Below are positions 7,405 to 15,913 of a stretch of 64,000 nucleotides of DNA, in pieces. Source of the DNA: Thermophagus sp052400625. Its GTDB lineage: Bacteria > Bacteroidota > Bacteroidia > Bacteroidales > Marinilabiliaceae. The stretch is from assembly GCA_052400625.1 (NCBI GenBank), contig JBQTGH010000007.1, one strand, 5' to 3'. Every line of letters starts with the position of its first letter. Positions within the stretch are counted from its first letter, which is position 1. The notes below the pieces were generated by a model. That model was not told the DNA's origin and did not search any database. It saw only the letters and a program-made list of their open reading frames with translations. The translations under genes and the position numbers were made by a program.

Positions 7405-8112
7405 ATGTCACAGATAATAAAAAAGAATAATAAAATAGAAATACATATTGCTTCGGAGAAGCATTTGTCATATGTTGATACCATTTTGGCTACAATAGAA
7501 AAAGCGGCCAAAATCAGGGGAACCGGAATTGCCCGTAGAAATCCGGACTATATCCAAAAAAAAATGGTTGAAGGAAAAGCCATTATTGCATTGGATGGAA
7601 GTGAATTTGCAGGGTTTTGCTACATTGAGTCGTGGGGCCATGAGAAGTTTGTTGCCAACTCGGGATTGATCGTGGAAGAGAAATACCGAGGACAGGGGCT
7701 GGCCAAAAGAATTAAAAGAAAGGCCTTTGAGCTTTCTAGAAAAAGATATCCCAACGCTAAAATCTTTGGACTGACAACCGGGTTGGCGGTTATGAAGATT
7801 AATTCTGAGTTGGGATATAAGCCGGTGACCTTTTCTGAATTAACGGATGATGAGGAGTTCTGGAAAGGGTGTCAAAGTTGTGTTAATTACGATATTCTGA
7901 TGCGGACAAACCGAAAACATTGCCTTTGTACGGGAATGCTTTTCGATCCGGCCAAAGATGCCAAGCCCGAACCTTTAGCACCCAAGCGCCTGAGTGTTTA
8001 TGGCCGATGGCTCAGATTTAAACAGTTTGTTTTCTTGAAATCGAACCATATCAATAAGAAAAAGGGTAAGCGAAATTTGTTGAAGAGTCTGTTTGCTGCA
8101 TTGTTTGCCTGA
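7405..8112 (+). CDS. GNAT acyltransferase, candidate N-acylglutamate synthase
   Basis: A 235-residue GNAT-fold protein. Residues about 10-165 form the acetyltransferase domain, with the acyl-CoA binding motif GLIVEEKYRGQGLAKR. The C-terminal tail is Cys-rich (CQSCVNYD and KHCLCTG) and ends in a basic segment. It lies between argR and argG. No argA or argJ is seen, while argB, argC, argD, argE and a succinyl-type argF' are present. The pathway needs an enzyme that acylates glutamate, so this gene is the natural candidate, probably using succinyl-CoA. That function is inferred from context. The frame opens at a TTG (7402), but the ATG at 7405 is the likely start. Confidence 0.8.
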   Translation: MSQIIKKNNKIEIHIASEKHLSYVDTILATIEKAAKIRGTGIARRNPDYIQKKMVEGKAIIALDGSEFAGFCYIESWGHEKFVANSGLIVEEKYRGQGLAKRIKRKAFELSRKRYPNAKIFGLTTGLAVMKINSELGYKPVTFSELTDDEEFWKGCQSCVNYDILMRTNRKHCLCTGMLFDPAKDAKPEPLAPKRLSVYGRWLRFKQFVFLKSNHINKKKGKRNLLKSLFAALFA

Positions 8113-8400
8113 TGGATCTGCGTGGGCAGAAATTGGAATGCAGGTGCAGGATTGGAACAACTAATGGCGGAAATTTATCGGTAGAAAAATAATTTCTACC
8201 CATTTCCCCGGAATTGGGTTGCTTTAAATTAATATTTGAAATAAACTTTAGACCAATGATGCGAGCTTGGCAAGAATTGTGATGAATATGTTAAATTGTT
8301 GCATGCCTGCTTCATTCGGCCGATGACCTAACTGAAATGTATACAAATGAAACGAGCATGATCAACTTAAGTTTGTCACCACAAGACTGTGAATAAACTA
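8113..8400. other. Spacer between GNAT gene and argG
   Basis: No gene seen. A perfect 8-bp hairpin GGTAGAAA/TTTCTACC lies at 8180-8200, a weak terminator candidate without a T run. From 8347, GAAACGAGCATGA and the downstream TCAAGCGAGTTCCAT form an imperfect inverted repeat. It also occurs ahead of the esterase starting at 52031. Confidence 0.4.
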
Positions 8401-8453
8401 GGTCAAGCGAGTTCCATCAGACTAATAACTTAAATTAATTTTATACTGATGAA
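8401..8453 (+). promoter_or_regulatory. Shared 53-bp start-codon leader block, argG copy
   Basis: This block ends at the argG start codon. It is 44/53 identical, without gaps, to 52079-52027 (minus strand, esterase) and 40/53 identical to 6262-6210 (minus strand, carB). The homology with the esterase copy extends about 55 bp further upstream with gaps. Confidence 0.65.
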
Positions 8454-9663
8454 TGAAAAAGTAGTGTTGGCTTTTAGCGGTGGCCTGGATACATCGTTTT
8501 GCGTTAAATACCTGAAAGAGGAAAAAGGGTTGGATGTATATTCGGCTATCGCTAATACCGGTGGTTTTCGGGAAGAGGAACTTAGCGCCATTGAAGCGGG
8601 CGCCCGACAACTGGGGGTGGCCGATCACGTAACATTGGATGTAACTGATCTCTATTACAGGAATTGTATTCGTTACATGGTTTACGGGAATGTACTTAAA
8701 AATAATACTTATCCGTTATCGGTCTCTTCGGAGCGTATTTTCCAGGCAATGGCCATTGTTAACTATGCCCGAAAAATCGGAGCAAAATATATTGCTCATG
8801 GAAGCACCGGGGCCGGAAATGATCAGATTCGTTTCGATCTTACCTTTCAAATTCTTGCACCGGAAGTAGAAATATTAACCCCCATCCGGGATCTTACCCT
8901 TTCTCGTGATGAGGAGATCGAATATCTTAGCAAACGGGGTATCAAAAAAGACTGGGCTAAGTTGGCTTATTCAATCAATCAAGGCTTGTGGGGAACCAGT
9001 ATTGGCGGAAAAGAAACCCTCACAACCGATCAGGGTTTACCCGAAGAAGCTTATCCCAAGCCTCTGAAAAAGCAGGAAAGCGAAGAACTGGTTCTTAAGT
9101 TTGAAAAAGGTGAGTTGAAAGCTGTGAATGGAGAGACCTTTGCCAATCCGGTAGATGCCATTAGAAAAGTGGAAGCCATTGGCTCTGATTATGCCATTGG
9201 CAGGGATATCCATGTCGGGGATACCATTATCGGAATTAAGGGACGTGTGGGATTTGAGGCGGCAGCTCCCCTGATGATCATAAAAGCGCATCATTTGCTG
9301 GAGAAACATACTTTGACCAAATGGCAGTTGTATTGGAAAGAGCAATTGGGAAACTGGTACGGCATGTTGTTGCATGAGGCGCAATATCTGGAACCCGTGA
9401 TGAGAGATATCGAAGTATTTCTGGAACATTCACAAAAAAATGTGACCGGGGAAGTTATCCTAAAACTGTATCCCTATCGCTTTGAAACCGTCGGCATTCG
9501 GTCGCCTCATGATTTGATGGTTAGTGGTTTTGGAGATTACGGCGAGGTGAACAAAGAGTGGGATGGAAACGATGTGAAAGGGTTCACAAAGCTAATGAGT
9601 AATTATCTGAAAATATTCAATAAGGTCAATGGTTTTGATGTGGAAACCGGTACCCCCGATTGA
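8449..9663 (+). CDS. argG: Argininosuccinate synthase
   Basis: A 404-residue enzyme joining citrulline and aspartate with ATP to give argininosuccinate, the penultimate step of arginine synthesis. The N-terminal ATP pyrophosphatase P-loop reads AFSGGLDTSFCV (8-19). The family segments YIAHGSTGAGNDQIRFD and DQGLPEEAYP follow. Length is normal and the C-terminal oligomerisation region is intact. The ATG at 8449 is fixed by the conserved N-terminus. It sits 336 bp after the GNAT gene and 77 bp before argC. Its leader holds the 53-bp block shared with carB. Confidence 0.97.
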   Translation: MNEKVVLAFSGGLDTSFCVKYLKEEKGLDVYSAIANTGGFREEELSAIEAGARQLGVADHVTLDVTDLYYRNCIRYMVYGNVLKNNTYPLSVSSERIFQAMAIVNYARKIGAKYIAHGSTGAGNDQIRFDLTFQILAPEVEILTPIRDLTLSRDEEIEYLSKRGIKKDWAKLAYSINQGLWGTSIGGKETLTTDQGLPEEAYPKPLKKQESEELVLKFEKGELKAVNGETFANPVDAIRKVEAIGSDYAIGRDIHVGDTIIGIKGRVGFEAAAPLMIIKAHHLLEKHTLTKWQLYWKEQLGNWYGMLLHEAQYLEPVMRDIEVFLEHSQKNVTGEVILKLYPYRFETVGIRSPHDLMVSGFGDYGEVNKEWDGNDVKGFTKLMSNYLKIFNKVNGFDVETGTPD

Positions 9664-9740
9664 TGAATGAAGTGGTTTCGGAAACAGACAGACCGGAAAG
9701 TAATTTAATCTGAAAATTAACGATCCAAATTTTTTAAAGA

Positions 9741-10706
9741 ATGATAAAGGCAGGTATTGTAGGTGGTGCCGGTTACACTGCCGGCGAGCTCATAAGAATA
9801 TTATTGAGGCATCCGTCGGCAGATATAGTATGGATTCACAGTAGCAGTAATGCCGGGAATGATGTGTCGGACGTACATGCCGATTTGGTTGGTGAATGTG
9901 AACTGACGTTTACTGATCAAATGAATTTTGAAACGGTGGATGTTATATTTCTCTGTATGGGGCATGGAAAATCGGCCTTATTTATGGAAGAACATCGGTT
10001 GCCGAATCATCTGAAAGTGATAGATCTCAGTAACGATTTCAGACTCAACCGTGACAATAATGAATTTATTTATGGGTTGCCAGAGGTAAACCGACCGAAA
10101 ATACGTGGATGTCGATATCTTGCCAATCCGGGCTGTTTTGCCACTTCTATTCAGTTGGCACTTCTCCCCTTGGCTGCCAGTCATTTGCTTGATGAAATTC
10201 ATGTTCATGCCATCACCGGATCAACGGGTGCCGGGCAGGCGCCGTCGGCAACAACCCATTTTAGTTGGAGAAATGGGAATGTGTCGGTTTATAAGGCATT
10301 TGGGCATCAGCACCTGAGTGAAATGAATGAAACCATGAGGGAACTAATGCCGGGCTTTGATAAAGCCTTTAACTTTGTTCCGCTGCGCGGGAATTTTACA
10401 CGGGGAATACTGGCGTCGGTTTATCTCGATTGTAAATTGGAGGAAGCTGAGGCCATGGATCTTTATCAGAGGTTTTACAGTACGCATCCATTTGTTACCA
10501 TTTCCAAAAAGCCTGTTGATGTGAAACAGGTGGTGAATACAAATAAATGTTTGTTACATATTAAAAAACATGGCAGCAAGCTTCATATGGTAAGTGTTAT
10601 CGATAATCTTACCAAAGGGGCATCCGGTCAGGCTGTTCAAAATATGAATTTAATGTTTGGTTTGGATGAGTCGGAAGGATTACAATTGAAGCCAGTGGCT
10701 TTTTGA
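9741..10706 (+). CDS. argC: N-acyl-gamma-glutamyl-phosphate reductase
   Basis: A 321-residue NADPH-dependent reductase converting N-acylglutamyl phosphate to the semialdehyde. The Rossmann motif GIVGGAGYTAGELIRIL starts at residue 5. The catalytic cysteine is C132 in NPGCFATSIQLAL, and the substrate loop GSTGAGQAPSATTHF is present. In this cluster the acyl group is probably succinyl, by analogy with the SOTCase-type argF'. It follows argG by 77 bp. Downstream is an unusual 207-bp gap before argD with a 14-T run and a hairpin. Confidence 0.95.
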   Translation: MIKAGIVGGAGYTAGELIRILLRHPSADIVWIHSSSNAGNDVSDVHADLVGECELTFTDQMNFETVDVIFLCMGHGKSALFMEEHRLPNHLKVIDLSNDFRLNRDNNEFIYGLPEVNRPKIRGCRYLANPGCFATSIQLALLPLAASHLLDEIHVHAITGSTGAGQAPSATTHFSWRNGNVSVYKAFGHQHLSEMNETMRELMPGFDKAFNFVPLRGNFTRGILASVYLDCKLEEAEAMDLYQRFYSTHPFVTISKKPVDVKQVVNTNKCLLHIKKHGSKLHMVSVIDNLTKGASGQAVQNMNLMFGLDESEGLQLKPVAF

Positions 10707-10749
10707 GATAGATAGAGGGTTGTTTTTACGGTTTAAATTTAGGTGTTCA

Positions 10750-10818
10750 TTTTTTTTTTTTTTAATCCCACGTTTCTTCCGGCCTGTTGTCGCTGCATTC
10801 AGTGAACTGCAGCGACAA
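10750..10818. promoter_or_regulatory. Poly-T run and 11-bp hairpin between argC and argD
   Basis: A run of 14 T (10750-10763) is followed by a perfect inverted repeat TTGTCGCTGCA (10787-10797) / TGCAGCGACAA (10808-10818) with a 10-nt loop. No T run follows the hairpin, so it is not a plus-strand intrinsic terminator. It may be an RNA processing or stability element. Confidence 0.45.
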
Positions 10819-10913
10819 TCCCAAGCCAATTTTAAATAGTGATTGTGAGCTGTTTGTCAGATCTTTGGATTTGAGCAATGGCTTTTTTATAACGGTTATT
10901 AAAACTAAGTTTC

Positions 10914-12041
10914 ATGGAGTTGTTTGACGTTTATCCGCTAATGGATGTAAATCCCGTTTCTGGTAACGGTTGTTATATTACCGGCGAGGACGAGACCGAG
11001 TATCTCGATTTATATGGTGGCCATGCTGTGATTTCAATAGGTCATTCTCATCCTCATTATATCCGGCGGATAGGGCAACAACTGAGCCGTATTGGTTTTT
11101 ATTCCAATTCTGTGATTAATCCGTTGCAAAAAGAACTTGCTGAAAAGTTGGGGAAAATATCCGGATTGGACCAATACCGGCTTTTCCTTTGCAACAGCGG
11201 GGCAGAGGCCAACGAAAATGCGTTGAAGTTAGCCTCTTTCGTAACCGGGAGGAGTCGCGTCATTGCATTCTCTAAGGCATTTCACGGACGGACTTCAGCA
11301 GCGGTGGGGGTGACCGATAATGATGCCATCCGTTCACCATTGAATCAGGGAATGGATGTTGTTTTTTTACCGTTAAATGATCTTGATGCAGTCAGTAAAG
11401 AATTGAATAAAGGGGATGTGTGTGCGGTGATTATTGAAGGAATCCAGGGGATTGGGGGTATAAATGTGCCGGAAATTTCGTTCCTGGAAGATCTTCAAAA
11501 GTTGTGCAATAGATCAGGATGCAAACTAATTCTGGATGAGATTCAGTCGGGATATGGGCGAAGTGGACATTTTTTTGCGTTTCAAGAAGCTAACATCGAA
11601 CCAGATATAGTAACAACCGCCAAAGGAATGGCCAATGGTTTTCCAATGGGAGGCGTATTAATTAAGTCCGATATTGAAGCCAAGCATGGTATGTTGGGAT
11701 CTACCTTTGGTGGCAATTACCTGGCCTGTGCCGCCGGACTGGCAGTCCTGGAGGTGATAGAGTCAGAAAACCTGATTGATAATGCTGCCGAAACCGGAAA
11801 CTTTTTGTTGTCAGAGCTTCGGAAAATCGACGGTATAAAAGATGTAAGAGGAAGGGGCCTGATGATTGGTCTGGAATTCGACACACCCGTCAAAGAGCTT
11901 CGTCAAAGGCTACTGAAAGAAGCGCATATTTTTACCGGAGTATCGTCCACCAACATCATCCGACTTCTGCCGCCCTTACCCCTGACCATTCGTCAGGCTA
12001 CGGTTTTCCTGACGGCTCTTAGGCGGCTTTTGGCACCGTAA
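10914..12041 (+). CDS. argD: N-acylornithine aminotransferase
   Basis: A 375-residue class III PLP aminotransferase that converts the N-acylglutamate semialdehyde to N-acylornithine using glutamate. The cofactor-binding LFLCNSGAEANENALKLA, the metal-dependent LILDEIQSGYGRSG and the Schiff-base lysine K237 (TTAKGMANGFPMGG) are all present. The protein lacks the longer N-terminus of ornithine aminotransferases, which favours an arginine biosynthetic role. It lies 11 bp before the NUMOD4/HNH gene and probably shares its transcript. Confidence 0.95.
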   Translation: MELFDVYPLMDVNPVSGNGCYITGEDETEYLDLYGGHAVISIGHSHPHYIRRIGQQLSRIGFYSNSVINPLQKELAEKLGKISGLDQYRLFLCNSGAEANENALKLASFVTGRSRVIAFSKAFHGRTSAAVGVTDNDAIRSPLNQGMDVVFLPLNDLDAVSKELNKGDVCAVIIEGIQGIGGINVPEISFLEDLQKLCNRSGCKLILDEIQSGYGRSGHFFAFQEANIEPDIVTTAKGMANGFPMGGVLIKSDIEAKHGMLGSTFGGNYLACAAGLAVLEVIESENLIDNAAETGNFLLSELRKIDGIKDVRGRGLMIGLEFDTPVKELRQRLLKEAHIFTGVSSTNIIRLLPPLPLTIRQATVFLTALRRLLAP

Positions 12042-12052
12042 ACCCTTTCGTT

Positions 12053-12667
12053 ATGATTAATTCGTACTGGAATGAAGAATGGAAAGAGATTCCTTTTCAA
12101 AAAGGAGCATTACGAAAACGTTATGCGATTTCGAATTATGGACGTGTAGTTAGTTTTAGTGCCGATGATAGAAGTGATGCACAGCTGGTGAAGGGAGGTG
12201 TTATTAAAGGTTACAAGACATTGCCCCTGAGACCTTTTGGGCGATCACGGACTTTGTACATTCACAAACTGGTGGCGGAGCTGTTTCTTAAAAAGAAATC
12301 GGAGATGCAGAAATATGTCATTCATCTCGATTTTAATAAATGCAATAATTATGTGGAAAATTTAGCCTGGGCCGATAAAAAGGAAATGTTCAAGCACCAA
12401 CAAAAAAACCCTAGCGTGGTCGACGGACGGAAAAAACTTAAAGCATCCCGACGATGTGAAGGGGGAAAGCTTACCGATACCCAGGTTATGTTGCTGAAAA
12501 AGAAAATTACTGATCCCAACCGAAAGACAAAATTGAAAATTATTGCCAGGCAGTTTGGCATCAGTGAGATTCAGTTGCACCGCATAAAACGTGGAGAAAA
12601 CTGGGGACATATCAAAATTGATGAATCCCAATTTACGAAAGACAAAAACCCGCAAGTTGATGATTAA
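12053..12667 (+). CDS. NUMOD4/HNH homing-endonuclease-like protein
   Basis: A 204-residue protein. Residues 6-36 fit the NUMOD4 DNA-binding motif (W..I.....YAISNYGRVVS). Residues 68-107 fit an HNH_3 nuclease core (HKLVAELFL, then VIHLDFNKCNNYVENLAWAD, with H91, N98/N99 and N103). Residues 138-185 look like a helix-turn-helix (TDTQVMLLKKKI, then ARQFGISEIQLHRIKRG). Such combinations are typical of free-standing homing endonucleases. Here the gene sits inside a biosynthetic operon, 11 bp after argD, and its last 8 bp overlap proC (ATGATTAA). The tight coupling suggests stable residence. Whether it still cuts DNA or has become a regulator cannot be told. Confidence 0.85.
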   Translation: MINSYWNEEWKEIPFQKGALRKRYAISNYGRVVSFSADDRSDAQLVKGGVIKGYKTLPLRPFGRSRTLYIHKLVAELFLKKKSEMQKYVIHLDFNKCNNYVENLAWADKKEMFKHQQKNPSVVDGRKKLKASRRCEGGKLTDTQVMLLKKKITDPNRKTKLKIIARQFGISEIQLHRIKRGENWGHIKIDESQFTKDKNPQVDD

Positions 12668-13466
12668 AAAAATTGCAATTATTGGAGGTGGCAACCTGGG
12701 CGCTGCGATAGCTAAAGGGCTGGTGAAGGCTGAAACACCTTTTAGGGGAGAACTGGTCGTGACCCGGCGAAGAATACATCTCATTAAGAATCTTGAATCA
12801 GATGGCATTAAAATTCAGTCAGATAATGTGGACGCTGTGAAAAATGCCGAGATGGTCATCCTGGCTGTGAAACCGTTTCAGCTACAAGAGGTGATCAGCG
12901 AAGTGTTACCCTACATGGATGATTCGGCTTTATTGGTTTCATTAGCAGCAGGAGTGGATTCCCAACAGATATCTGACATGTGTCAGGGACGCAAAAGCAT
13001 ATTTAGGGTAATGCCAAATACAGCCATATCAATAGGTCAGTCAATGACCTGTATTTCTTCTTTTCATTCGACGGAAGCGGAGAATAAGGTGGTTCAGGAG
13101 TTGTTTGAAACCGTCGGAGAAGTTCAGTTTATTCCGGAAGAGTTGATGTCATCCGCGACGGTGCTGGCAGCATGTGGTATTGCCTATGCATTAAGATTTA
13201 TTCGTGCTGCTACCCAGGGGGGAGTGGAAATAGGATTTGGTTCCGAGCTTGCACTTAAAATTGCCTCTCAGACGGTTAAGGGAGCTTCTGAGCTAATTAT
13301 TAGGGGACAGACGCATCCTGAGGCTGAAATTGATAAAGTAACAACCCCCAGAGGAATTACCATCTCCGGCTTGAATGAAATGGAACATCAGGGGTTTAGT
13401 TCTGCATTGATAAAAGGGGTGATTGCCTCCTTTGAGAAAATTGAAAATGCTACAAAAAAGAAGTGA
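12660..13466 (+). CDS. proC: Pyrroline-5-carboxylate reductase
   Basis: A 268-residue enzyme for the last step of proline synthesis (pyrroline-5-carboxylate to proline with NAD(P)H). The N-terminal dinucleotide fold is KIAIIGGGNLGAAIAKGL. The C-terminal helical dimer domain carries the family signature TVKGASELI...PEAEIDKVTTPRG.T. The frame opens upstream at 12591, but the ATG at 12660 gives the normal N-terminus. It overlaps the preceding HNH gene by 8 bp and proB by 4 bp, so three genes are translationally coupled. Confidence 0.95.
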   Translation: MIKKIAIIGGGNLGAAIAKGLVKAETPFRGELVVTRRRIHLIKNLESDGIKIQSDNVDAVKNAEMVILAVKPFQLQEVISEVLPYMDDSALLVSLAAGVDSQQISDMCQGRKSIFRVMPNTAISIGQSMTCISSFHSTEAENKVVQELFETVGEVQFIPEELMSSATVLAACGIAYALRFIRAATQGGVEIGFGSELALKIASQTVKGASELIIRGQTHPEAEIDKVTTPRGITISGLNEMEHQGFSSALIKGVIASFEKIENATKKK

Positions 13467-14566
13467 AAAAGAATAATTTGAATTATAAATCCATCACAAT
13501 AAAAGTTGGTTCTAATGTTCTGGCCCGGGAGGATGGGTCATTGGATGTTCAAAGAATAGATCATCTTTCCAAGCAGATAGGATGGTTGCATAAACAGGGC
13601 ATTAGTGTTATATTGGTTTCTTCAGGGGCCGTTGCTGCCGGAAGAGATGCCATCAAAAATGGGTTTTTTAAAGATCCGGTCTCGCAAAGACAATTGTTGT
13701 CCTCAATCGGTCAGGTGAAACTGGTTAATATTTATTCGAATTTATTCGAAAAACAGGGGATTACCAGTGCACAAGTGTTGGTTACTAAGCAGGACTTCAG
13801 TACTCGGGAACATTATTTGAATATGAAGAATTGTTTTTCCGTGTTGAGGGAAAATGATATTGTTCCTATTGTCAATGAGAATGATGCCGTTTCGGTTACA
13901 GCACTGATGTTTACCGATAATGATGAACTGGCTGGATTGGTCTCATCCATGATGGATACCGATGCTTTGTTTATTCTGAGTAATGTCGATGGAATCTATT
14001 CGGGGGTTCCTGGTGAAGCAGGTTCCCAACTTGTGCGCGAAATCAGGGAGGGAAGAGATAGTCCGGAAGACTATATTTTGCACACGAAGAGTGACTTTGG
14101 TCGTGGAGGGATGTTGACAAAATGCAGAATTGCCCAAAAAACAGCGGCATCCGGCATTGCGGTTCATATCGCCAATGGAACACGAGATAATATTATTGTG
14201 GATCTGGTCAATGATGCAGAAAAAGTTCCTCATACCTGGTTTGTGCCAAACGGTAGACGACCGGCCATCAAAAAGTGGATGGCTTATGCCGATGGGTTTG
14301 CCAAAGCAGAGGTTGTCATAAATCGGGGTGCAAGAGATGCGCTTATCGGACCAAAAGCCACAAGTCTTTTATTGGCTGGCGTGGTCTCTTTGAAAGATGA
14401 GTTTAAAAAAGGAGATCTTTTGCGAATCAAGGATGAAGAGGGGCTGCTAATTGGAATTGGAAGGGCGCAATACGATCGTTTCGTCGCGATTAGACATATG
14501 AAAGATCAAAAATATAAACCTTTGGTACATTACGATTATTTATTTATCTACCCCAATGTGACTTGA
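13463..14566 (+). CDS. proB: Glutamate 5-kinase
   Basis: A 367-residue kinase, the usual length for the two-domain form, that phosphorylates glutamate as the first step of proline synthesis. The amino-acid-kinase domain (about 8-255) shows KVGSNVL, VSSGAVAAGRDAI, IPIVNENDAVS-type and LSNVDGIYSG motifs. A PUA domain follows (about 275-355, DALIGPKATSLLLAGVV). It starts with GTG in a 4-bp overlap with the proC stop (GTGA). proA follows after 52 bp. Confidence 0.95.
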   Translation: MKKNNLNYKSITIKVGSNVLAREDGSLDVQRIDHLSKQIGWLHKQGISVILVSSGAVAAGRDAIKNGFFKDPVSQRQLLSSIGQVKLVNIYSNLFEKQGITSAQVLVTKQDFSTREHYLNMKNCFSVLRENDIVPIVNENDAVSVTALMFTDNDELAGLVSSMMDTDALFILSNVDGIYSGVPGEAGSQLVREIREGRDSPEDYILHTKSDFGRGGMLTKCRIAQKTAASGIAVHIANGTRDNIIVDLVNDAEKVPHTWFVPNGRRPAIKKWMAYADGFAKAEVVINRGARDALIGPKATSLLLAGVVSLKDEFKKGDLLRIKDEEGLLIGIGRAQYDRFVAIRHMKDQKYKPLVHYDYLFIYPNVT

Positions 14567-14618
14567 GCAAAGAAAGTATTGTTTATGAGTTGTGTAACTA
14601 GTTCTTAAAAGCTTTGAA

Positions 14619-15866
14619 ATGACCAATCTGGAACAATTTAAAAAGGCGGCAGAGGCGACCAAAACAATGGTGCGTTTAAGTGATGCTCTTATTAAGAGCG
14701 TATTGCTTGATTTGGCCGATGATATGGTTGCCCGAAGTGCGTTGATATTGAGCGCTAACAATAAAGATCTGGAGAGGATGGACGAGTCCGATCCCAGATA
14801 TGATCGGTTAATGTTGACCCCGCAACGAATTGAGGCCATCGCTGAGGATATGCGCTCTGTAGCTAAAATGGATTCTCCGATTGGTGAATTGTTGGAACAA
14901 CGTTCCGTCCCTTCCGGTCTTCGAATACGAAAGGTGAGTGTTCCTATTGGAGTGGTGGGGGTTATCTATGAGGCTCGGCCCAATGTTACATTTGATGTGT
15001 TTTCGCTTTGTTTTAAATCAGGCAATGTGTCGGTATTAAAAGGGGGACAGGATGCTTGGCATTCCAATATGGCGGCGGTAAGAATCATTCGAGAATGTCT
15101 GGCGGCTCATGCAATATCATATGATGTGGTTCAACTATTGCCCCCGGATAGGGAGGCAGCGCGAGAACTGATGAATGCCGTCGGGTATGTGGATATGCTT
15201 ATTCCAAGAGGATCGCAAGGATTGATTGCTTCCGTTCGTGAAGGGGCAAAGATCCCGGTCATTGAAACAGGGGCAGGTATTGTTCATACCTATTTCGATG
15301 CTTCCGGGGATTTACAAAAGGGAAAACGTATCGTTTTTAATGCAAAAACCCGTAGACCTTCCGTTTGTAATGCCCTCGACTGCCTATTGCTCCATCGGTC
15401 TAGATTAAAAGATTTGCCGGAATTGGTGGCTGCCTTAGCCATGAAAAAAGTTGTGATAGAGGCCGATGAAGAAGCGCTAATTCATTTGGAAGGACATTAT
15501 CCATCGGAGCTTCTTCAAAAAGCAAATCAGGATTCGTTTGGGACAGAATTTTTGTCGTTGCGAATGGCAATAAAGACGGTAAAAGATTTTGATGAAGCAG
15601 TGGCTCATGTGGGAAGGTACAGCTCTAAACATAGTGAGGCAATTATTGCAGAGGATCAAAAAGTTGTGGAAAGATTTTTTACCGAGGTGGATGCCGCAGC
15701 TGTTTATTGCAATACTTCTACTGCCTTTACCGACGGTGCACAATTTGGGATGGGTGCAGAAATAGGGATCAGCACTCAGAAGTTGCATGCAAGAGGCCCA
15801 ATGGGACTGAAGGAACTTACAAGTTACAAGTGGATTGTCGAAAGTGATGGGGTGGTCAGACCATGA
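14619..15866 (+). CDS. proA: Gamma-glutamyl phosphate reductase
   Basis: A 415-residue aldehyde-dehydrogenase-fold enzyme that reduces glutamyl phosphate to glutamate semialdehyde for proline. Visible motifs are VPIGVVGVIYEARPNVTFD (about 108-126), the catalytic cysteine C250 in RRPSVCNALDCLL, and FGMGAEIGISTQKLHARGP near the C-terminus. Length is normal. It lies between proB and argF', placing the complete proline route (proB, proA, proC) inside the arginine gene run. Confidence 0.96.
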   Translation: MTNLEQFKKAAEATKTMVRLSDALIKSVLLDLADDMVARSALILSANNKDLERMDESDPRYDRLMLTPQRIEAIAEDMRSVAKMDSPIGELLEQRSVPSGLRIRKVSVPIGVVGVIYEARPNVTFDVFSLCFKSGNVSVLKGGQDAWHSNMAAVRIIRECLAAHAISYDVVQLLPPDREAARELMNAVGYVDMLIPRGSQGLIASVREGAKIPVIETGAGIVHTYFDASGDLQKGKRIVFNAKTRRPSVCNALDCLLLHRSRLKDLPELVAALAMKKVVIEADEEALIHLEGHYPSELLQKANQDSFGTEFLSLRMAIKTVKDFDEAVAHVGRYSSKHSEAIIAEDQKVVERFFTEVDAAAVYCNTSTAFTDGAQFGMGAEIGISTQKLHARGPMGLKELTSYKWIVESDGVVRP

Positions 15867-15913
15867 AAAATGTATTGTAGATTTTAATTAAGGTATTAAG
15901 AAACGATTCTAAT

